Part shown: piece by piece, positions 44,006 through 53,686 of the stretch
How the letters are laid out: each line of letters starts with the position of its first letter
Position numbering within the stretch: the stretch's first letter is position 1
Source of the DNA: Aspidiotus rigidus
Taxonomy: Eukaryota; Arthropoda; Insecta; Hemiptera; Diaspididae
NCBI GenBank assembly: GCA_035079385.1
Contig: JAVHKY010000046.1
Span: 2,356,001 to 2,420,000, forward strand
Length of the DNA stretch: 64,000 bases
Reading direction: 5' to 3'
Made by a program: the position numbers and the translations under genes
The notes under the pieces: model-generated
Seen by the model: the letters and a program-made list of their open reading frames with translations, nothing else
Told to the model about the DNA's origin: nothing
The model's database searches: none

Positions 44006-45106
44006 CTAGTTCACTATGGCATTGAAATCCACATAATTATTGTCGGAGTGGTCTATCAGATGATTTGATTTCTCTTGCTGCACAGTGGTAGTCTTCTGAC
44101 TGGATTGTTTGTTTCGCATGAGCGAGGTGATACAGACCTTCTCAACATGACCTTGTTTTTGACACAGTTGACAAAATGCTTTATTTTTAGGCACACGACA
44201 ATCCTGGATTCGGTGGTTACCACGACCACATTGAATACACAAATTACTGATACCGAGAGCAATATAATCAACACGACACCCACCACTTTTTGAATGCGAT
44301 CTATTTTGATAAAAATTTCTAGACGGGGAACGCTGGGAACAAGCGCGCGAATGATAGTCATTATCACGAGAAAACTTTTCACAGTTCTGAAAACGCGATA
44401 TTGTACGCACTTCTCCTGCTCAAATCGTTGATCCAGCAGCGGTAGATTTTTTCATCTCTTCATTGTTGAGTCTGGATGTTTCATAAACTAACGCAGTATC
44501 AATGAGTGATTGCAATTCTGGAATTTTTTCAGCGTTTGCTTCTCAAAGAAGTTTTGTACGTAGATTGTTGTCGCGAATACCTCTAATAAACTGGATACCA
44601 AGTAATAATTCAGCAACTGGTTTGCCGCATTCACATTGGAAATTACAAGTTGGCAGGAATTTTTGAAGCGAAGCTATATAATTATTCTCCAACCAATTCA
44701 TTCCACGTCTGCTGCCTGGACATAAATCTATGTTGTTCAATTAAGATGTTGGGTTTTGGGCTCAAGTATTTCTCTAGCGAGGTCAAACACTCAATAGTTT
44801 TTGAAGCAATTATTGCCTTTGTTGTTTCATATATTTCACTTCCCGCACAATTGAGAAATGTTTTCTTCATTATCTTTTCATCTCACCAAATACCCTTAAT
44901 TTCTGCATAATTCTCAAATCTTTCTCGGTACTGGTACTGCGAAAATTTTTCTGTTTCTTTACAATAGACCTCAAAGTTCAGAATCATTGTATTTTGAGTA
45001 ACACTGGGGAACGTACCTGTTGCATTTGGATTCCCATCTTGAATGGCTTTAAGGGTATTTTGGAGCGTTTGCATGAATGTTTTGAACTGATTCTCATCCA
45101 TGATAA
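44006..45106 (-). pseudogene. gag of Gypsy-like element
   Basis: Starts MDENQFKTFMQTLQNTLKAI; an in-frame TGA follows IKGIW, then MKKTFLNCAGSEIYETTKAI, FIRGIRDNNLRTKLL-like sequence, further TGA codons (after KLL and after STI) and finally two zinc knuckles CIQCGRGNHRIQDC and CQLCQKQGHVEKVC (44006-44410). Domain order and knuckles are standard Gag nucleocapsid. At least three in-frame TGA codons. Confidence 0.8.
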
Positions 45107-45225
45107 TGGCGCACTTTCACAATCACATAAAGAGTTTTCTACACAAGAGTTTTCTACCGGCACTACTTTGAAAATTTGATTTATAACGAAAAAAAAAAAA
45201 AACATTTTATTCTCGTCGCCAAAAT

Positions 45226-45362
45226 TGTTGTATCTCTTTATTAAACAGGATTATCATTATTGAACAGGAATAGAGAACAACAGATAGTATGATCATACTT
45301 GATAGTGAGATAAGTTATAGGTAACAACATGAGCGCCATCTATACATTACATATATACTACA
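45226..45362 (-). repeat. 5' LTR of Gypsy-like element
   Basis: 137 bp, 134 positions identical to the 3' LTR. Adjacent sequence on the internal side carries the candidate primer-binding site. Confidence 0.92.
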
Positions 45363-45571
45363 TCCACCCTATCGACAATACTTTAAGTGCAGTGCTCTCT
45401 TTCTAAATCTTATAAATATCTACAAGATTTCTTATAAGTCTGAGAAAGAGGACTAGAGGAGTGGAAGCTGTTTGATATTTTGGACATGATTTTTTGGTAA
45501 GCGAAAGAAAGTGAGAGTAGTAACACCGGGTCTTTACCCCACTCACCCCATTCTCTTATTTTTCTAGAAAA

Positions 45572-46250
45572 TGAATTATCATTATCAGAGGAAATGGACT
45601 TGAAAAAAAATTATAATTTTCAAGACTGCATATTCGTTCAGAAAACATTCATGCATTATATTTCTCGTATTTCAGGCATTTTTCAGAGAAATCACACGTA
45701 TGTCATTTTCACCAAGGTAAGTGTACAGTATAAAACTACCCGATTAGTTTATCAAGAAATTGCTATCATTTTACAAAAAATTTATGATTTAATAAATTAT
45801 GGGGTAGACCCTTGTATTTTAAAAATAATAGATTTGCTTAGGTAGACCCTTACTATTTTCAGGAATATTAATTTAAAGAAATTCAAGTTTATAAATATTT
45901 AGATGTTTAAAAGTAATAATTTTACATAAATAATTGGGATTTTATTCAAAAATCCAGTGGGCGATGGCCTTCCCCACTGAAAAAAGTAATATTTTGGTTA
46001 AATTTTAGTAGCTTGAGAATTGTAAGGCCCTAAAGATTTTGGGCCTTAGAAAAAGTTGGAATTTTTAGTAAATGAATATCATTATCAGAGGAAATAGACT
46101 TCAAAAACAAATTATAATTTTCTAGACTACATATTCGTTCAGAAAATGTTCAGGTATTATTTTACTCGTATTTCAGGTATTTTTCAGAGAAATCACCCAT
46201 ATGTCATTTTCACCAACAGTAAAAACTACCAGATCAGTGATTTATCAAAG
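45572..46250. repeat. Direct repeat pair of about 170 bp
   Basis: ATCATTATCAGAGGAAAT...TTCAGAGAAATCAC occurs at 45572-45755 and 46073-46250 in the same orientation with scattered changes. An ORF at 45594-45845 lies in the first copy and has no recognised domain. Further on, AAGRCKGCTGTTCAMCCCA-like motifs recur near 46276, 46470 and 46530. Confidence 0.7.
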
Positions 46251-46722
46251 ATGCACGAGCATACTAATTTTTTTCAAAGGCGGCTGTTCACCCCACTCGT
46301 TTTTATTTAACCGAAAAATCAAAAGGTACAAATTGTGCTAATTACATTCAGGCTCAAAAATTCTCGGTTTAGTTGACAAACTTTCTAAAAGACACATAAC
46401 GTGCTAATTTTTCAAGTGAATATTTTGAAAGTATCTATTCATCAAAGACAAACGAGCATACTAATTGTTTTGAAGACGGCTGTTCAACCCATTCACTCAG
46501 AAGACACACAAGCATGCTAATTTTTTTTTAAGACTGCTGTTCACCCCACTCATTTATTTATCCGAAAAATTGAAAGGCACAAAACATGCTAACTTTTCCC
46601 AGGTCGCTTCAGAGGCACAAAATGCACTATTTCTCTAGCGCAGTAACCAATCAGTGTTTCTCATGTAGGAGTTGAGACCTACCAACGCACAAATATTATT
46701 CATTTTCAAAATAAAAAATGAC

Positions 46723-46989
46723 TTAATAATACTTATCTCTCCCACATATGGTGCATTGATGATGTGTAAAAGGCATCTTAAAATGTCTGGTTTCTTCTTT
46801 ACATTCATAACAAGTAAGTATTATTTTATCTTCATCATCATAAGTACTTATCACTCTAGAGAGAGTGATTTTACATTTAGTGCATGTTCTAATTTCTTTC
46901 TTTAATGTGGATTTAATTTCTTCCTCGATAATTATATGTTCAATTGTTTTATTACAAGGTCTACAATATCTCATTGATGTTTTCATCAT
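46723..46989 (-). CDS. Small zinc-ribbon protein, four CxxC pairs, unknown
   Basis: 88 aa starting ATG at 46989. Cysteine pairs CRPC, CTKC, CYEC and CTIC are spaced like two zinc ribbons; the remainder is charged. I do not recognise the family. It lies in a very AT-rich island between two transposons. It could be a decayed viral or transposon accessory gene, or a real small nucleic-acid binding protein. The regular cysteine spacing argues against a chance ORF. Confidence 0.45.
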   Translation of the reverse strand: MMKTSMRYCRPCNKTIEHIIIEEEIKSTLKKEIRTCTKCKITLSRVISTYDDEDKIILTCYECKEETRHFKMPFTHHQCTICGRDKYY

Positions 46990-47130
46990 GTTTGTTAGTT
47001 AATATATATTTAATTATTTACACTAATATTTCCTTTTTATGATTTTATTCAAGTGATTATAATACTAATCTAGGAGGTACAACGATACCTAATTTTTTAA
47101 ATTCTTATCTAAAACCATTCATTTTTTCAA

Positions 47131-47440
47131 CTAATAGTTTCTGGAATTGACACGGTCCGTTCTAACTTTGCCCAATGATGGTTTGTTAACCAAAAGATCT
47201 CCCATCTTCTCCTTTATATCTGCGGTCTTTGTAATTAGTTTCTCGTTTACTCTACTCTTTGAGTATTCTGTCATTAATAGTTTCTGATTATTTTTAAATT
47301 CAAAACATTTTTCAAAAAACTCCTCTGAAATCATATTTAAGTGACTCGAGTTCTTCAAGCAACTCATCATTTCTCTTTAAATGTTCATTTACAATTAATT
47401 TTTTCTGAAATATTTTTTCAAACCATCTTGTTCAATGAAA
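47131..47440 (-). pseudogene. Small coiled-coil-like ORF, copy 1
   Basis: The 79-codon frame (47370-47131) is preceded in another frame by LIVNEHLKRNDELLEELESL, matching LDINNLIKKKDDIFKELELL in the decayed copy near 48050-48215. Both copies are followed downstream by AGGAGGTAC...ACCTAATTTT. So this is one of two tandem paralogues, at least one frameshifted. Function unknown. Confidence 0.4.
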
Positions 47441-47533
47441 TTTTTATCATATTTCCCAGGTTTGATTTAGAATTAGACATTTATATTTATATAAGGAAAA
47501 AGAAATAAAGCTTATTAACATTTTTCTACATAA

Positions 47534-47827
47534 ATGGAAGTCTATAAGGATTTTATTGTTGGTGAAGATGAATTCGATTTTGAGAATATTATACCATATT
47601 TTAAAAATCCTGTTGTTAGAACAAGGTCAAATTATAAAACGTTAATGGACCCACTTTCTGATGAAATTCAACATTTACCTGAAGACAAAAAGAAAAAGTA
47701 TAGTAAACTGATGATAAATATTATTGCTCACTTGAGTGTTTTATCCAGAATGGTTGAAAAAGAGATAGAAAATCTAAATATTCCTCATGCGAAGATTTTA
47801 AATCTGATGTTGAATTTAATTATGTAA
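47534..47827 (+). CDS. Hypothetical 97-aa acidic ORF
   Basis: MEVYKDFIVGEDEFDFENII onward to a Lys-rich centre and hydrophobic end. No recognised domain. It is AT-rich and opposite in strand to its neighbours. It may be a real small gene of the island or a chance ORF. Confidence 0.3.
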   Translation: MEVYKDFIVGEDEFDFENIIPYFKNPVVRTRSNYKTLMDPLSDEIQHLPEDKKKKYSKLMINIIAHLSVLSRMVEKEIENLNIPHAKILNLMLNLIM

Positions 47828-48039
47828 GTAATGAAATATTATTTATTCATTTATTAAATAGATATTGATAAAATTATATATAATTATATATATATATATA
47901 TAAAATTAAAAAATTGGACAATGTTTATTCTATTTTATGAACAACTAAATCAAGTCAAACTGACTGTAAATATGATAATTTAGGAGGTACTTTCAAACCT
48001 AATTTTATCAATTACCATGTTTATGATTATTTATAAATT

Positions 48040-48560
48040 CAACAGATAATTCAGAAATTTTTTATACCAGCATTCTTATTTGGTAGCAACTCAAGTTCTT
48101 TAAATATATCATCTTTCTTTTTTATAAGATTATTTATATCCAATTTTAGTTCAGAAATTTTGTTCAGAATATCTTCTTGTTGGTATTATTATTCATACTT
48201 ATTTACTTTTTTCAACGTGTTTTGATAATTTCAAATATAATAATTTGTAGGACAAGTCTACTCTACTGACATATATTTACTAACTGTTTTTTTAATAAAA
48301 AAGATTTCTCCTAAATTTTCTTATATGTACATAAATAGTGATAAAATCAAATAAATGTAAAATAATTAAAATTAAATTTAAGCAATTAAAAAGTTGATAT
48401 TTATTCACCTCCCTTCAAGTTATTAACATTATTATCTGGTTTATCTATATCAAATTCATCTCTAGATTCGAATCCATAATCACTTTATAATAATCTAGCA
48501 TAGCTTCAAAATTTCTCCTAGCTCATCTACTAATTTCTCCATACAATATATTACCGGGAA
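48040..48560 (-). pseudogene. Decayed ORFs, island right part
   Basis: 48215-48050 (minus) repeats the coiled-coil motif of copy 1. 48560-48415 (minus) shows MEKLVDELGEI and, after a shift, FEAMLDYYK and DYGFESRDEFDIDKPDN before a stop. Several frame changes. Not recognised. Confidence 0.35.
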
Positions 48561-48645
48561 TGATGTAAATCCAATATTAACGAAAATGTCTAGGCATTTT
48601 CATTCAGCCTGAACATGCTTAGTATATGTTACATCCTTTCCTAGG

Positions 48646-48685
48646 AAATAACGTCCTTTCCTAGGAAATAACGCAAATTACCCAT
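48646..48685. repeat. 20-bp tandem duplication
   Basis: TCCTTTCCTAGGAAATAACG occurs twice in a row, just inside a TGTTAC preceded by TATA (48633-48636). Similar CCTAGGAAAT motifs recur at 51225-51290 on the other side of the KRBA2-like gene. Confidence 0.75.
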
Positions 48686-48904
48686 TTACGTTGGCAATGT
48701 TGTTGACTTTGTCATATTAACAATGTGGCCTAGCCATTTTCATAAACTCCAAAGAGCAGTTAGGACGTATTGTATGGATGAAAAAAATATATAATGAATA
48801 CAAAAAGGTACGCCATTTTTCTTATATATGAAATCTAGGAGGAAAATGTACAATAAATGTACGCTACTCTGTTTATATAAAAAGTGTAAGACTAGGCCTA
48901 TTTA

Positions 48905-50779
48905 CTACTTATTAGTGCAGGTTAAACTTGAATGACATTTTGAAGTGCACAGTCTGCCAGACATTTTGCATTTACAGCGATTGGACAAACACCTTGTCTT
49001 ACAGTTGCAGCGTTTGTATCCTTGACTGCCAAAAATGCTGTTCCCTGCTGCTGCTGCTTCTTGTAATGTAACTTCTCTACCTGGGACATCTGTGATTTTT
49101 AGTAATGATTCTGCACAGGGAAAGAATTCGGCACGCGTGTATTTATGTTTTAGGACGCCCATGCTTGTACCTAAAGAAAGAAGTTTGTAATGAAAGAAGA
49201 AATCACTGTATATGATTTTGAATTATAGTGAAGAAATAATACCTAGCGTGTAGAGCTTGTTATCCATTTCCAATATGACAGCAAGTAAAGTCCGCGGACT
49301 GCCGCGTGCTCTGTCCACGTCTGGTATTGCTAAGCGGACAGTGCATTCCACGTCAACTGAAGGTAACTTATAGCCTGAGACCTTCAACATTTTACATGCT
49401 TGTTTTTTGAGATTTTTGCGCGAGCTTCCGCGTTGAGCGATTATATTATCACGTCTTTCATTGAGCTTTGATGCAGTATTCATACTCGTACCAGCTTCTT
49501 CATTGGTTTCCATTCATTCACCATCTATATGAAGTGTGATGATATGGAGGGTAAGAATTAGAAAATACTTTCCACTGCACTAGAGAACTTGAATTATTTA
49601 CAAACATCCCCCTCACCGTCAATATCTCCTGAGGCATCAACCATGGCCCACAAATCTTCCTCATTGCGTATAGGTATTACAGATTTCCTTCTGTGGTAAT
49701 TCAAGTGAAAGTAGGCCAGTATGCGCAGAGCAACCAAACATCGCCTCATATGGGGAACGACCAATACCTGTTAGAAAAGAGCAAGTGTGAACATGAAAAA
49801 GTAGAAAAGTCTCAAATAATTGAAAGGGGGGGAGGTTCTTTCAAATGAGTCAAAATGTGATAGTTACCTGAGTGGAAAGTGCAATTCTTTTGGAACTGGA
49901 TAATTTTGAGAGCTGATGGCCAATCATTACTCTTGTGTTCCTCAGACCATGCTGCAAGCATATTTTCCACATCTTGATAGGCTCTTTCTATAGAACCTTG
50001 TGTTTGTGATCATCTTGGTTTTCCATGAACTATTTTCACTGCGTCCCACATGGAGTGCAGTTCATCAATAACTTTATTCACAAATTCGCGCCCATTATCT
50101 GAATGGAGTATGGCTGATGCGCCGAATAGTGAATAAATGTCAAAAAAATTATATGCAACTTCAGCCGCTCGCTTACTTTTTAGTGGTTTCAACATGGTGT
50201 ACTTTGTCAAGTGGTCTTGATACGTCATTATAAAGGAATACTCATTGAAACGCTGGCTCTGCATGTCAATTAAATCTAATTGTGCGCGAGAATTAAACCA
50301 AGAATGTAACATGGGTTTTGAAACAAGTCCTTTCTTGGGTAACCCAGCTTTCTTTTGACAAGGTATACATAGGTTTAAGTAGCTCATAACTGTCTCTTTT
50401 GTAATATTAAAATACTTTTTTTTGAGCTCGTTCAGCATCCTGTCTCTTCCACCATGTCCAACTGAAGAATGTGTAGACTGAAGGATGTCGAATAAATCTT
50501 CATTCTTGACGTAATACAAAATGTTTGCCAAAGGATCGTCCACAGGTTTTATAAGTTTTTCATTACCATTAACGATTAAAATGCTGAACTTACTAACTGA
50601 TAATCTTTAATCAACTTCTTTGACCCGCTTGTTTGAAGGATTTTTTCAGCTGCTTTCACCTTATTGATTTTCTGCTGATATTCTTCCGCATTAAGGAAAG
50701 CAGAATTGTCTTCTCATTTCTTGCTAATTGCAACAGCAATGGCTTCGTTAAATCTTTTTATCATTTCACCCACGTCCAT
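48905..50779 (-). pseudogene. KRBA2-like integrase/transposase gene with introns, decayed
   Basis: Start MDVGEMIKRFNEAIAVAISK at 50779. An H-H-C-C zinc-binding part (THSSVGHGGRDRML...CIPCQKK) and an rve core with LDLIDMQ, LHSDNGREFVN and a later GSIERAYQDVENML supply the D-D-E. Splice-like borders join exon 1 (ends CACTCAG/gtaact near 49867), exon 2 (from 49781, GRSPYEAMFGCSAHTG), exon 3 (about 49520-49246) and exon 4 (49181-48905, KHKYTRAEFFPCAE). The tail CNCKTRCLSNRCKCKMSG and CTSKCHSSLTCTNK is a CXC-type cysteine-rich region. Breaks: TGA after AISKK, TGA after GKPR, and frameshifts near 50570 and in exon 2. Vertebrate KRBA2 and insect relatives derive from such transposases. Confidence 0.82.
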
Positions 50780-50974
50780 TGTAAGTATTATTTAGAAGCA
50801 CAACACGACACAGTGGGCATGTAAACTTCAACATAAACTAAGGAGAGCAACTATGATTTCATCGAGTTACACTGCCTTATTGAAAGCATTGACAGATACA
50901 AACAAGATTGCCGAGAAACGAGCAGGAGAAAATGATAATGACGAGTGATAGACAGGTTATAACGTGTATGGCTA

Positions 50975-51171
50975 TAGTCTGTTCCAAATAAGACCAGCAA
51001 AAACCTGTGGACAATGCGGTATCACAGGGGAAGAGGGAAGTCCGAAATTCACACCGAACGCTTAGCGCAGGCGTCTGTGATTGGTTGTAAGAACGACGCG
51101 TGGAAGCATAGTGTACATTTTTCAGTGTGGTCTGCCCGGAGGTTTTTGCTGGTCTTATTTGGAACAGACTA
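50975..51171. mobile_element. MITE with about 32-bp TIRs and TA TSD
   Basis: TAGTCTGTTCCAAATAAGAC at 50975 is mirrored to 51171; the arms are perfect to AAAAACCT/AGGTTTTT. TA flanks both ends, suggesting Tc1/mariner-type mobilisation, although the palindromic CTATAG makes the exact border ambiguous. The ORF at 51014-51202 is not a gene. Confidence 0.75.
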
Positions 51172-51584
51172 TAGGCCAGGTTTCTTATTCATCATTGCCT
51201 AAATTGCTTTGGAAAAAATGTAATTTCCTAGGCGAGGTAGTTGTTTCCTGACTCATGTAGGAAGTTATTGGAGCCTAGGAAATATTGTTATTATTGGGAT
51301 TTACAACATTCCCGGTATCATCATATTATATGTCATGGTTAAAGTGAGTTTTGGTTAAAGTATATAAGCGCGGCAATTACAACGCTGATGCACGCGTACA
51401 TATGCGTAAGCGTTGCTGGCCGTATATTTTTCCTTTAAAATGACGAGTTTTCTCCTTTTTACCCTGGTTCGAGCCCTGCTCAAGATCCTCAATTTTTTGG
51501 GGAGGATGAAATTTTTTTTAATTCAGAATTATGTAGAAAATTAATACAATTTTTTTGATCAAAATTTTTAATTTTTATCTTTAA

Positions 51585-51950
51585 ATTACGATTTTGGAAG
51601 AACCTATAAATAGATCGATAGAATCAACATTAATTTGAGTTATTGATAGATTCAAAATTTGAATTAGACTAAGGAAGAAACCACAAAAAATTGATGAAAT
51701 CAACATTTAAATTAGACTGAGGGAGAGACCATAAATAGATCGATAGAATCAACATTAATTTGAGTTAGACCGAGGGAGAAACCATAAAAAAATTGATGGA
51801 ATAAATATGTTCCAATTAGACTGAGAAAGAAACCATGAAAAATTGATAGAGTCAAAATTTGAATTAGACTAAGGAAGAAACCATTATAAATTGATGGAAT
51901 CAACATTTAAATTAGACTCAGGGAGAAACCATAAATAGATAAAAAAAATT
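51585..51950. repeat. Minisatellite, units of about 55-60 bp
   Basis: Repeats of TTAGACTRAGGRAGAAACCA followed by an ATAGATCGATAGAATCAACA-type segment, about six diverged units. Minus-strand frames over it are repeat-derived. Confidence 0.7.
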
Positions 51951-52929
51951 AAATTACAGTAGGTACTAAGTACAAGAAGAGAAATATGAAAAGACATACG
52001 AAGACAACATTGTCATAGTTGTCACGTACAAAATACATCGTACAAAATACATCGTATTAGCAAGCAACGCCTCGTGGCTGAGCGGTGTACGGCGCTACCC
52101 TGCATGCGCACACTCTCGCCGTAAAACGCTACCACGCCGGACGCGACCGAAAACACGCGCAGCGATGACGAAAAACCCACATTAACTGAATACCCAGATT
52201 AACCACATCGGCCATACGAGGTATTTCGAAGCAAATTATTATGTATACTCGACGCTCGAGAACCCTCCTTTTTTTTCATCACTTTCGGTCTGTTGTAGAA
52301 TGACGTGATCTAGTTTAATATCTTGGGGGAGGAAGGGGGACTATCGAGTCGAGCTTGGCTTATTTTTTTGACATGGAAAGTATAAGTGTGAAGTGATCTC
52401 TCTCTGATCACTTGTTTGTCTCGGCCCCAGAGTGAACTCTAGGTAGGATTCTTTCTCCACTTCCCTGAGCTAAGTAGTCTCTAACCCCGTGTCTTAGACT
52501 TGAGCTAGTCAGGGACCCACTCCTAGCCCGTAGTTAGTGTTCCATCTGACGCTTAGCGATCTTATATTGTATGTACATTGTAGTCAGCAATCGCTGATGG
52601 ATACAACTTACAATCATCGATCGCGATTGCAAAAAATAATAAATAACAATATGTTCTGAATTCTCTATTAATTTTGCAATTAATTTAATATTGAAGGTAT
52701 GTACATGTAAGAAGAAAGAAAATAAAGGAATTTCAATATCTCCCTCCCCCCCCCCCGATCCTTGATTCGGTACACACTGAAAAGTATTTCATATTGATCG
52801 GTTAAAATGCGATTTAGTATAGAAGGAAGTGATTAGATAAGGCCGTAATGGGATTTAGTAGGGTTTTAAGTGAAGCATGATGTAGGGATTTGGGAGTATT
52901 TTGTACACTTAGGGCTTTTGACCTTTATT
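51951..52929. other. No gene seen
   Basis: Contains a small duplication (CGTACAAAATACAT twice near 52025-52052), a C-run near 52745 and unremarkable unique sequence. A GTGGCTGAGCGG resembling a tRNA box A lies near 52071 but has no box B. Confidence 0.4.
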
Positions 52930-53602
52930 TTTTTCCGGTTAACTCTCAGATTAACTCTCAGAAATTCTTTTTTTTAACGGTTAAAGGTCAAAAAGGTCAA
53001 ACGGTCAAATTTGGGCCTAAATAACGGTTATAACTGTTATAACCAAAAAATTTCGGTCAACCTATAAAATCGAAAAATTCACAATAATGATAGTGAAAAA
53101 TTCCATACCTAAACCATTTTCCGTAATTAATCTTTGATCTTTTAATCACATTCTGAGAAATATAGAGAAAGAGAGAAACTGAAACAAAGTATGTGAAGAT
53201 TGCTTTCCACAGTGAGAGGATGGGGGAGGGATAAAATTCCGCTATCATCAATCTTTCAATCATCATGAAAAAAAGAGTAAAACTGAAAAAAGTATTGTGC
53301 AGATCGCATTCTATAGTGAGGATGTGGGGGGAGGGGGCAAAAACTTCCAGTTTTTGGATATCTGTTGGGGAAAATACAAAATTGTTGGGTTTCAATTAGT
53401 GTGATTCTTTTGGAAAGCAGAAGTATATGATGGAGAAACTTGACCATTATCTCATTCTCACCGTTATTATTTCGGTCACCATAACTGTTATGACCGTTTT
53501 GAGAGTTATTATATTGGTCAATAACTCTCATGAAACTAGTCACAATTTTGTAAAACGGTTATCGGTCAATGGGTCAAAAGTGATACTTTTTTTTCGGTCA
53601 CA
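52930..53602. repeat. GGTCA/AACGGTTA-rich repeat region with partly inverted ends
   Basis: Left: AACGGTTAAAGGTCAAAAAG and AACGGTTATAACTGTTATAA. Right: inverted equivalents such as CATAACTGTTATGACCGTTT and AACGGTTATCGGTCAATGGG. AACTCTCA/AGAGTTA motifs also occur on both sides. Probably a degenerate DNA transposon into which the RTE-type element inserted. Confidence 0.45.
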
Positions 53603-53686
53603 GAAAATAACTGTTATAATAATAATAATAACCTTTATTGAGGTCTCGTAACATAAATATGTACAATAGGTATCAGTTGAAAAAAC

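Larger units (their letters stand above)
39860..45362 (-). mobile_element. Gypsy-like LTR retrotransposon with BEL/Pao integrase segment
   Basis: Two 137-bp LTRs (39860-39996 and 45226-45362, TG...CA) differ at 3 positions. Exact 5-bp TSD TCCAC at 39855-39859 and 45363-45367. Transcribed on the minus strand. Behind the 5' LTR a primer-binding site TGGCGACGAGAAT (about 45209-45221) is preceded by ATTT. A GGGAGAA purine tract lies before the 3' LTR. Order is gag, protease, RT, RNase H, integrase, as in Gypsy. The frames are broken by frameshifts and stops, and a BEL/Pao integrase piece interrupts the integrase. No env-like ORF. Confidence 0.92.

Noticed and set aside
40640..45106. Recoding of TGA (selenocysteine or readthrough) in the Gypsy element
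   Set aside because: The same frames also contain TAA codons and several frameshifts, so decay is the simpler explanation. The TGA excess is kept as an observation only.
51470..51490. Box B-like GGTTCGAGCCC
   Set aside because: No box A upstream at a suitable spacing; isolated match.
52066..52110. tRNA-like box A (GTGGCTGAGCGG)
   Set aside because: No box B at the proper distance and no cloverleaf; not enough for a tRNA or SINE.
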